64,000 nucleotides of DNA from Branchiostoma lanceolatum (Eukaryota > Chordata > Leptocardii > Amphioxiformes > Branchiostomatidae): contig NC_089731.1 in NCBI RefSeq assembly GCF_035083965.1, positions 10,142,001-10,206,000 of the forward strand. Reading direction: 5' to 3'. The notes below the pieces were generated by a model, which was not told the DNA's origin, made no database searches, and was given only the letters and a program-made list of their open reading frames with translations. Shown here in pieces: positions 54,404 to 64,000 of the stretch. Each line of letters starts with the position of its first letter. Position 1 is the first letter of the stretch. The translations under genes and the position numbers were made by a program.

Positions 54404-57400
54404 TTAGCCACTAACGCAGGAGAACCCAGTCGGGCCATCCTCCCTGCAGTGCCAGCCCGGACCGCAAGAGTACCGGGCGCAGTACTCCGTCCTGGCCCCT
54501 GCAACTGGGTCTGGTACTGTGGAAGATACGAAGAAACGTTTGGATGAGAAGAAAGCACGGACAAAGATGTTAAACTTTGTAAATACCACTGTCCTGGTTG
54601 TCCTATTGTTACTGGAGATTATCATGAATTTATGGCCAAATGCTGCAAGAATTTTAAGTTTTAGAAACAGTGAATGATCTTACTTTCACACTGGATGCCT
54701 GAAACATTGTCCACACAGACCCAGCCATATGGACACGGGTTGGGATGGCACAAGTCCAGATCTGCAGAAAAACACGTATGGGTTACACAAGCATTCTTTT
54801 TTGTGTGCTCTAGGAAGCTAGTGAGCTATGAATAGTTCTAATACACCTGTTGAATATTGGCAAATCATATGACAGTTTGGTTGAGTTATGAATCGTTTTA
54901 GTTCGAGTTCTGATAAAGGAAAGTTTCATATTCAACGTACCGCTTTCGCACAAGAGCCCGGTGTAGCCTCGGTCACAGACACATTCGAAGGAATCAACCA
55001 GATCGACGCAGGTGGCGTTGTTCTTGCAAGGCGTGGTTGCGCAATCATCTATGTCTGTAAAACATTTCATGGCCACATGAAATAATTGTTTTGACAGATG
55101 ATAACAAACTCTTGACATAGCATAATTTGTATGCTTTCACGATCACAGTGATGCCATTAGTCAGGAATGCAAACACCAAAAATGGCTCGTAGAGTAAAAA
55201 GAAGGATTTTTGAAAGGCGGTTTTATAACTACAACCAGAGATATCAAACAGTATACACTTAGACAGACAATGTACCACACATGATCAATATATGACGAAG
55301 AAGTTTTTGAGGTTTTCAATGGTAAGTGGTGACGGCAGTTAACAATTATCATATTTCATGAACGCTTACTTCACTACAAGGTGTATCACAGTATTCAGTC
55401 CTCTGTTTTTGGTTTGTTTGTTTGTTTGTTTGTTTGTTTGTTTGTTCGTTGACGATGTTGCCTTACTTTTCTCGCACAGGTCACCAGTGAATCCTACGGG
55501 ACAGTCGCAGGTGACGATGGAGTCAGCGAAGCAGGAGCTGCAGTTGCCTCCGTTCTGACAATGAGGGCAAACCTGAGCACCTGGGGACAAACACGTTGAT
55601 AAGTAGTTCTGACATTCTGCTAAAGCCCCCCTCTCACTGGACCCGCGGCACGCTGGCGGCGTCGCTGCGTCCTGTACTGGATCTGTGTTACCCTTGACTT
55701 TATAATGGGAGTATCATTCAAAACGCACAAGTATGACCAAAAAAAGATAACAAAACACACAAAGCTTTAAAAAGATTTGTTTTTTGTCGATGAAATTCGT
55801 TGAGTGCTTTGTCAATTCGAAAAAATCCTGCGTGAGGCGGGCCAATTGAGAGGGGGGCGTAAGACAAACGGAACGTGTTACTTTTCATCTATGGAGGCTG
55901 GGCATACAATGGGGAAAATGAACGCAACAGCGACGTGTTTTGGAAAGTATGGCTGTTACGTCCTGGAATATCAAGATGCGCATGCGCTGGTGTATGCACA
56001 CCCACTGTACGTATGCACTAACCGGATTCACAGACGAAGTTGTGTTCCTCGGAGCAGACGTGGTAGTTTCCCTGGTAGTTGTCCTGACTGTCCAGCAGCA
56101 CGCACTGGTCATACGGACCGTAGGCGGTCGGAGACATCCAGGTGGAACCTTGGAATCCGGAAACAATAGACTTAGCAGCCAAGATGTCGCGAGAAACGTA
56201 CATGTCAAAAATGCAGCAACTATTTCTTGACATTTCTTGAAAACGCATTCATGTTTTTCAAAGTCGTAACGATATCTACTATGCCAGATCCAGATCCAAT
56301 AATAAAGCTACACAACACATTTCTTTCCGTCTTTAAATAGTTGAATCACAGACAATGATGTAAGGTAAATATAAACTTGCACATGGTCAGTACTGACGTG
56401 ACCTATACTGATTTTGTTAACAGAGTTGAATCAAAGTCTTACCAAACACAGGAGTACCGTCGCTGTAAATCAGGGAGGCAGTCGATGTCCTGACGGAGGT
56501 CCAATGGGAGACGTCGCTGCCGTGACTGATGAGGTCAGCCAGCAGCTGCTGGTCCTGCGTTCCCTTCACGTCCGCTAGGTGTCCTCCCATGGTGGTGCAG
56601 GCGGTGGCGGCGTCTTTATGGGGCAGGCTGTCCGCGGAGAACCAGTAGCACTGGTTGGCGAAGATAGCTACAGCAACAAAAGGTAAACACACAGTATAAA
56701 CTAAGGGACATACAGCTGTCTGTTTACAGTTGGTCTAAGCTGAAACATACTCTAAATCCAACCATACAGCATGTCAGATATATAGTTGTTGTGTGTACAG
56801 CTGTATACTACAGATGAAAAGATAATGACGAAAAATTTGACATGTCAGACCTGTTTCACAGTTGTCTCCGGTTGTCTTGTCCGGACAGATGCACTTGTAT
56901 TGGTTCAGTCCGTCCACACACGTCCCTCCGGACAAACACGGATTGCTCGCGCACTCGTCGATTTCTGCAAAACATGAAATTAAGCACACAGAGCGTAATG
57001 TCATATTTCCTTTGCTAATGTTAGAATAGAATCATAAGCCAACCCCTCCCCCTTTCTCTATTTAGGCCACAAAACAACATTAACGTTGATTTCAAAACCA
57101 TCACCATCGTCATCATCATAGAAGAACCCTAGAAGAACGTCGTGTATGGAACTGAAAATGTGTCCCGTCACTGCAGCATCGGCACGAAAGGAAGATATTC
57201 ACCTGTTTCGCAGCTTCCTCCAGTCCAGCCAGGTGCGCACTGACAGGTGTAGCTGTTGACGTCATCCACGCAGGTGGAATTTGCAGGGCACGGCGAGCTG
57301 CTACACTCATCTATGTCTGTGAATAATAATGTATGCAAGTAGAAATGGTATCAGCTGAAAGCTAGGCTTCTATTTAGCATTTGGGTGTTTTATTTTCATT

Positions 57401-60400
57401 CAAACATAGTCGTCGAAGGAGAGAGAGAGAGAGAGAGAGATAAAGAGGGAGAGAGGAGAGAGGGGGGATGAAACTATACCTGTCTGACAACTATCTCCAT
57501 CCCATCCAGGTGCGCACTGACAGGTGTATCCATTCACTTCATCGATGCACGTGGAGTTCGACGGGCAAGGCGAGCTGCTACAGTCGTCCATATCTGAATA
57601 AACAATACTTCTGGATTACGCATAAGATGGATAGAGAATACAACACGCTAGGCGGACTATATATGGTCATCAAAATAATACACGTCAATAAACAACGTGA
57701 ACCAAGTGAGATATGAATGTCTTTGATGTTGTTCTATAAGCAGCTACATGTCAAACCAACTCGCCTGCGTCACAGTGGATTCCTGTCCATCCTGGGTCAC
57801 ATTGGCACGTGTAGTGGTTCTGGTGGTCCACGCATGCGCCGTTCAGACAAGGGCTGCTCTGACACTCGTCCACCATGTCTGTAATATACTTAGATAGTAG
57901 TCTTAGAATATCATCTAGTAAAGTTACGTGTAAGAATGTTTTAGCTATTTTACGGTGAGATGCTTCGACATGCACAGTTCTAGATGTCTTATAAACTAGC
58001 ACTCTTCTGTTCAACACTATTATCAAATTGCTACATGCTTGTTGTAATCTTTCTGTTTACGACGCTATTGGAAAATCTAGCTGCAGTACATGACATTGGT
58101 ATGCTGAGATCCGAGAAGACATTAAATCTTGTACATCTAGTATTGGTGACGTCTTGACGCTAACACGAGTCCAAAACCAACTCGCCTACGTCACAGTTGA
58201 CTCCCGTCCACCCTGGGTCACATTGGCAGTGGTAGTGGTTCTGGTGGTCCACGCATGCGCCCATAAGGCAGGGGTTGCTCTGACACTCATCCACCATGTC
58301 TGCAAAGTATGTAATGTCAGCGCTTTGTTTGTCAGAACTCTTAACCAGTGTGCCGTATGGCAAAATGATATCTTGCCGAAACTTAGTGCCAAGTACACTT
58401 GTTAGCAAGAGGATGAAATGGAGATGCTCTGAGCTTCTGATTTATAAAGTTTTCATCTTCACACAAAATATGGTACATACAATACGATAGATGAACCGCA
58501 ATCATGTCTTCTACCCAAAATTGAAGATAGAGTTTATGCATTGGACCAGCCACTTTCTTAGTGACTGTCTGTAGATATGATATTGCCATTGAAGGGTTGC
58601 TAGCTGACAGAGACCTTTAGTTATATAGTGTAAGGCATTGGTACAAGTGTATCTGATGTCTACCCTACAAGTGGACACATGTCCAGCCAACCCACCTATA
58701 TCACAGTGAATCCCCGTCCATCCGGGGTCACAGCGGCACGTGTAGTGGTCCTGGTGATCCACGCATGCGCCCATAAGGCAAGGGTTGCTCAGACACTCGT
58801 CCACCAGTTCTGTGAAGTATGACATTAGAAAATTGGTGGTTAGCTTTATCCAAGTTTATAAAATTGTCAGCAAAAAGGATTGTGCATTGTGTATAAGCCA
58901 CGAGAGGGACAGAGAGAGAGATAGAAAGATAGATTGACAGACAGAGACAAAGAGAGAAAGAATAGTACTTTCAGATTTAATGAAATTTGTTTTAATGTTT
59001 TCGGTCTAAGCTCTCTTGAACCACTGATTCAATCAAGACAAAAGAGGAGAATAGTGATGGTATGAAATTTGTATGTCGTGGAACCAACAGTATTGATATT
59101 AGCTTATAATACCGACAATCTACCATCTTTGACTATCTCACCTGTATCACAATTAACACCTGTCCATCCTGAGTCACATCGGCAGGTGTAGCCGCCTAGG
59201 TGGTCCACGCATGCGCCATTGAGACACGGAGAGTTCAGACACTCGTCGACCATTTCTGTAAAAGAAGTTCATTCAAAATAACACCTCAGTCCTGTTTTCT
59301 TCATTAAACTTGCTGTTGTTCTGGCAAGAAATCTCTGGGATAAATACTACAAACATTTTACATTGAGATATGGAAGATGTACAAACACTTTTAACTTCCG
59401 AAATGCTTACTACAGAAGTATGTAATCCAGATATTTCTTAGTGTACATCACACTATCTACATTTACATGTAATTTCACCACATGCCACACTTGACATACA
59501 ATCAGGTCTAACGTTGACTCGAGAGACTGTTTTGCATGTACTCAAATGACTAATTGTAGTGCTGAAGTGACGCTGGTATAACTGTGTTTTTGAAGTAGGT
59601 GATTTTGGATTGAAATCCTATCAGCGGACACAGCGGTTAGACCAAAAGGTAAAGCAGTCATCCTCAATTGATACCTTTTCAAGTTAGCTAGTACATAGTA
59701 GTGGGCTTCGCTACGGCTCACGTTTTGGACCAAGTACACAGGGTCACCCCTACTCTTGTCGATAAGTGTGTTGGGTTCCTTTACGTGTGGAGGTTTGAGG
59801 CTTGAGGCTTATGCCTGAAGCTCTCTCAATCATACACGGGTCAACTCGCCTGTATCACAGTTGACTCCCGTCCAGCCAGGGTTACAGTTACAGGTGTAGT
59901 GGTTCAGGTGGTCCACGCACGTTCCGTTCATGCACAGAGAGCGATCGCAGTCGTCTTCGATATCTGGAAAACATAAATATAAAAAGGTTAGAAACGTCAA
60001 AACTATGGACGCTACTGTTAACAGTTACTCAAATTTTCACGCATTATGCATGAAAGTAAGGGATAAGATATTGATACTTCCTGTGCTCAGAATATTCAAC
60101 AAATCAGAAGTGACCATTCATTACTTGTACACGTGCACTTACCATTAAGTACACACTTTGTAAACTATTACCATATCTTCTTAAGATTGATTTACAAATA
60201 TGATCAATTATGGACGTGTTACCAGCACTACATATATATCCTTTTGTTTTTGAGTTGTAGAATGCAGCCAGGAATGTTAACAAATCTTATGACTTTCTTT
60301 GTAAATGTATAGAAGTTGATAATGATTTATAAAAGAATAATAAAGAAGTTAATAATTTTTTCACCCGTTTCACACTTGAATCCAGTGGTCCAAGCCGGAC

Positions 60401-60837
60401 ACTTGCACACGAAGTTTTCCATAGTCCCTCCGTTCATGCACGGCATGTACTGGAGACCCTCCGAAACTGCGTATTAGAAGAGATGTACTATCGATGCAAT
60501 GATAACAATACTGATTTTCATCACTAACATAGTTAAACTGGTCTATGTGTACGTTTTATTGCAACAGATGACAGCCATATATGGAGATGTAAACAAGAGA
60601 TATCTACCACTCCAAAATCAAGATCATAGCATGTTCATAACACGCGTGCGAGACATCGAAAACGGAAGTTCCACTGCAGTACCATAGAAAGCCGGTAAAT
60701 GGCCCAAAATCTAATCGTCTCGAGGTCTAAAGAAGACCAACCCACCTACCAGGTATGAAGACAATCCAACTATGCATTCTGTTGATTAATCTTGTTAACA
60801 GACAGACACACACCCACACACACACACGCACACACCC

Positions 60838-60929
<92 letters not shown>

Positions 60930-62242
60930 GCGCCAGCACACACACACACACACACACACACACGCGCGCACGCACACACACACACACGCATATATTCACA
61001 CACAAACGCTGACGAAAACATAACCCTCCCGGCGAAGGTAATAAGCACCGACACTCCAGCCTCACCTGCACAAATGGCGTACATGTCGTTGTAGTTCCCT
61101 CCAATCAGGCCTCCGGAGGCGGTCTGGTAATCCACGCCCCAGCCGGGAGTCAAACCCCAGTAGTTTGGGTTGACCACAAAGGTGTCATCAAGGGGCAGAC
61201 AATGCACTTTGTCTTTGTTTCCACACAGTTTATCAGAGAGCACCTCGTGGGTAACACAGCTGACGCCGCCGTCGTCGTACTTGATGCAGCCCTGGGTCCA
61301 GTGAGTGGTACAAATATTCCTGTCTCTCCGGCTCCCTGAGTGGTTACATACATACCTCATCCCCGCCGCCTCACAAGCGGCCTTTATGTTAACGGCAGAC
61401 ATGTTTCCCGACACACGGACCTTGTAGAAGCCGTAACGGTCTACAGTGGCCAGGTACTCCTGCTGGCCTTGTGAGAGACACACAAAAGTTGGGATAACCA
61501 GAGCTCCACGACCCTGGGGCTTCGCGAACGATAATCTCAGATTTTTTCAAATTGTTTGAAAACAAAATATGGTTCGACTGGCCTATCCCCTATTGCAACT
61601 TAGATGCGCTAGATGCCAGGTTTAGCATAAAATGAAATATTTTTCGTGGAAGTTTGAAAATTAAAAACCTTCATTACCATACATGCAGATGTTTACACTA
61701 TGTACATTATTATGTGTATACTGTATAGTATTCATCGCTAGCGCTATCTATTCAAAAATATGTCTTGATAATCAACCTCTTATTATTTAAGACGAGGACG
61801 GTATGATATCTAAAAAACACCACAACATCCTAAGATTTGGATAAGAATCATTCCCAAACTGCAGTCACTTGTAATTTGATAATAGGCACGAGTCAAGGCC
61901 TACCCACGACGACGAGAGGGGTTCGCAATTCTTCAATTTATTCTTGCTAAAACGAACGAACTAAGGAGGCAACCAACAGATGAACGCAGTTGGAAAGGCA
62001 ACCTTATGACCAATGCGCATCTCTGAATATATCAGAAGAGAAATGCAGCAGTCCAGACATAAAACATGGTCGGCCTTCGAAAATCATTGAAAAATAAAAC
62101 ACCTCACAAGCTTATGATATTGACCACATCTCGGACGATATAGTTTTGAGTACAAAACGCACCCTGCTGGCGCGATGGTCTCACCTTGTGCCGAGGACGG
62201 CCAGGCCGTCACAGCCACGATCAAGAGTACGAACTGCCACAT
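54404..62242 (-). CDS. Secreted mosaic protein: novel Cys-rich domain, EGF repeats, C-type lectin domain
   Basis: Minus-strand exons: 62242-62185, 61467-61066, 60466-60365, 59963-59850, 59255-59142, 58809-58696, 58299-58186, 57878-57765, 57593-57480, 57316-57203, 56964-56851, 56667-56443, 56148-56023, 55580-55467, 55054-54941, 54761-54684, 54516-54404; about 747 residues. Signal peptide [19 protein letters not shown]. Next is an about 133-residue domain starting [17 protein letters not shown] that I cannot name. Then EGF units of 38 residues each (for example [28 protein letters not shown]), a C-type lectin fold split over two exons ([27 protein letters not shown]) lacking the WND and EPN/QPD calcium motifs, then more EGF and a terminal Cys-rich exon. 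All internal introns are phase 1, the mark of exon shuffling. Likely an extracellular recognition or matrix protein; ligand unknown. Confidence 0.8.
55408..55449 (+). repeat. (TTTG)n microsatellite
   Basis: About nine units in an intron of the EGF/lectin gene. Confidence 0.9.
57419..57442 (+). repeat. (GA)n microsatellite
   Basis: About twelve GA units in an intron just 3' of an EGF exon on the minus strand. Confidence 0.85.
60806..61010. repeat. Long (CA)n/(TG)n microsatellite
   Basis: About 200 bp of CA with a few CG interruptions (CACACGCGCGCCAGCACA near 60923). Lies in the intron between the first domain exon and the first EGF exon. The open frames it creates on both strands are artefacts. 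Confidence 0.95.
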
Positions 62243-62308
62243 CTTAACAGTCAGTTGAGCTCAGTTCAAACTCAGTAGTGTGTGACAAACTTGTTTTTGT
62301 TCTTGGCA

Positions 62309-62315
62309 TTTTATA
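62309..62315 (-). promoter_or_regulatory. TATA box of the EGF/lectin gene
   Basis: TATAAAA on the minus strand, about 67 bp upstream of the signal-peptide ATG at 62242. The spacing fits a short 5' UTR. Confidence 0.55.
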
Positions 62316-62529
62316 CCATTTATCATAATTCATGAGAACCTCACAGCTGACCGGTAGGAATGAACGCTATTTATATACATTTGACGCAAAAGTTCGGACT
62401 GCTAATTGGTGTGAGCTACCGTAAGGAGATAGGAAGTCAACATAGTGTCCGTGACACAGTAGTAAGGACATTTTGGCTAGTAAACAAAACTCTCCAAGTC
62501 TCTCCTAAAATCTCGTATACCCAATTTTA

Positions 62530-62957
62530 TGTTAAGCCTGGCATCTAAGTTGCAATCGGGGATAGGCCAGTAGAACCAGATTTTATTTTCAAACAATTTT
62601 GATTATTGTTGGCGAAGTTACGGGGTCGTGGAACTCTGGTTATCCCAACTTTTGTGTGTCTCTCACAAGGCCAGCAGGAGTACCTGGCCACTGTAGACCG
62701 TTACGGCTTCTACAAGGTCCGTGTGTCGGGAAACATGTCTGCCGTTAACATAAAGGCCGCTTGTGAGGCGGCGGGGATGAGGTATGTATCTCTCAACTCA
62801 GGGAGAGACAGGAATTCTTGTAACAGCCACTGGACCCAGGGCTGCGTCAAGTACGACGACGGCGGCGTCAGCTGTGTTACCCACGAGGTGCTCTCTGATA
62901 TACTATGTGGAAACAAAGACAAAGTGCCTGTTGACGACACCTTTGTGATCAACCACT
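62530..62957 (+). pseudogene. Inverted partial copy of the novel-domain exon
   Basis: A plus-strand copy, in opposite orientation, of 61165-61640, including the intron stretch with TGGCATCTAAGTTGCAATC, the acceptor TCTCTCACAAG (ending about 62668) and most of the domain exon. The first about 110 coding bases are almost identical to the functional exon. Later it has lost a short in-frame segment after AACAAAGACAAAGTG and stops before the end of the domain. No signal exon or EGF exon follows on this strand, so it is a dead-end fragment. It forms a large palindrome with the functional exon, with the signal-peptide exon in the loop. Confidence 0.85.
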
Positions 62958-63019
62958 GGGATTTCGGATTGATCCGCTTTTACCGATGCTGTGTGAAACA
63001 TTAAAAGTTCAACCCTCAC

Positions 63020-63418
63020 CTGCACACAGGGCGTACATGCCACTGTAGCTGAATCCTTCCCCGTTGAAGTTCTGCTGGCTGTCGACGTCCACGCCCCAGG
63101 CGACAACCTCACCCCAGAAGTTCGGTCGAACCACGAAGACGTCGTTAAGGGGCTGACAAGACAACTTGTCGGTGTTTCCGCACAGGTTTTGGGAGAGATT
63201 CTCTGTGGTGATGCAGCTGACGTCGTCGTGGTCGTACTTGATGCAGTCTGAGTTCCAGTGGAAGCCGCAGGTCCCGGTGCCTGAGTGGAAGCACACGTGC
63301 CTCATCCCCGCCCGCGCACACGTGGCGATGAGGTTGTCGTCGGTCATGGTTCCCGACACGGGCACCTTATAGAACCCGTAACGGTCTATAGAGGTCAGGT
63401 ACTCATACTGGCCTTGTG
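63020..63418 (-). CDS. Second intact exon of the novel Cys-rich domain (paralogue, partial gene)
   Basis: Minus-strand exon opening at the acceptor TCTCTCACAG (63419) and ending at a phase-1 donor GTGAGG after 63020. Translation is open: [87 protein letters not shown]. It is clearly paralogous to the first domain of the 54404-62242 gene, with all cysteines apparently kept. Its signal exon must lie beyond 64000. Its downstream partner is unknown: phase would allow splicing into the EGF exon at 60466, giving an alternative first domain, or the rest of its own gene has been lost. Confidence 0.7.
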
Positions 63419-64000
63419 CTGTGAGAGACAGGGACAAGTAGATTTTAAAGACAAAAATAAATAACTAGACCGCGTAACTTCGTGAACGATATCCTTAGCC
63501 TGTTCTAATCTTGGTGGACTTGCCTGGCCACCTTTGTCTGAATATATTTACAAGCACCTATCAGATGCCAGACCCAAAATAAGAAAAATGCTTACCATCA
63601 AACATTAAATAATTATAGCATTTCTTCATTACATCTGCAAATGTTGTCCAGTTTTGCAGAATTCATATTTAGCTATAGCTATGTATCTCATTCTTATGTT
63701 AAAATGTATTTCAACAAAAAATCATCATAACTACTTTTACACCGGTTAACTGTTGTCACAAACACATCATGTTATTTCACCAATGTCATTTCAGCACGTA
63801 GCAAAGACAGATGATGCAGACTCAAACTCTTACTAGTAAAAATGAGGAAGCACCCCTCTTTCTCATTTTTCACTAGAACACAGATACAAGAATTCTCTTT
63901 CATGTCATTTCGCACAAGACAGGTTGAAGAATAATATTAGCACCAAGCTATTTGCTTTTTTTCACTAGAATACATGTAAACAGATTACAGAATTTTCTTT
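63419..64000. other. Intron or 5' region of the paralogous domain exon
   Basis: AT-rich sequence with no further exon recognised. Confidence 0.5.

Noticed and set aside
60727-61483. Long open frames made of CV or HT repeats on both strands
   Set aside because: They are produced by the CA/TG microsatellite. The real exon here is 61467-61066; the repeat is intronic.
62606-63004. 132-residue plus-strand gene
   Set aside because: It is the inverted partial copy of the novel-domain exon running into the antisense of the paralogous exon; there is no signal peptide or following exon.

Overview
The window looks like a piece of a lancelet (Branchiostoma-type cephalochordate) nuclear genome. The evidence is single-copy vertebrate-like genes with many short phase-conserved exons (AP2M1, SDHB, PPP1R35, C7orf25, IHO1/CCDC36) mixed with gene types known to be expanded in amphioxus (secreted PGRP, juvenile-hormone-acid-methyltransferase-like enzyme, death-domain protein, EGF/C-type-lectin mosaic). 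Introns carry many small non-autonomous DNA transposons. No coding retroelement was seen. The species cannot be fixed from the sequence alone.

Layout. 1-6.6 kb: IHO1-like meiotic gene on the minus strand, running off the left edge, sharing a compact divergent promoter with AP2M1 (plus, 8.0-13.5 kb). 15.9-24.7 kb and 25.0-32.6 kb: two tandem units, each with a complete pannexin/innexin-family channel gene. Unit A also carries an orphan copy of the last PPP1R35 exon. 32.3-34.2 kb: complete PPP1R35 (minus), head-to-head with SDHB (plus, 35.2-39.0 kb). 40.5-44.0 kb: C7orf25 (minus). 45.4-46.3 kb: secreted PGRP (plus). 48.3-49.5 kb: JHAMT-like methyltransferase (plus). 51.8-52.6 kb: death-domain exons (plus). 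54.4-62.2 kb: a secreted protein (minus) made of one uncharacterised Cys-rich domain, EGF repeats and a split C-type lectin domain. 62.5-64 kb: an inverted partial copy of its first domain, then another exon of the same domain.

The strongest new-looking signal is a pair of in-phase duplicated exons in each of two neighbouring but unrelated genes. In both pannexin copies, exons 2a and 2b each encode the first extracellular loop with its two conserved cysteines, start and end in the same phase, and are separated by an intron of only 55 nt. Only 2b carries an N-glycosylation sequon. Choosing 2a or 2b would therefore switch the only visible extracellular glycan site on or off, which is the feature thought to separate glycosylated single-membrane pannexin channels from gap-junction-forming innexins. 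In AP2M1, exons 7a and 7b encode the same stretch of the mu-homology domain and are separated by 46 nt. The very short introns suggest mutually exclusive splicing by steric exclusion in both genes.

The two pannexin units also date transposons. Each TTAA-type element in unit A and the 174-bp foldback in unit B has an empty site in the other unit, giving exact borders and target duplications. A caution: two divergent haplotypes joined in tandem by an assembler could look similar, and only read depth or spanning long reads would settle this. Exon borders here come from reading GT/GC-AG sites, phase and protein similarity by eye; no alignment or transcript was available.
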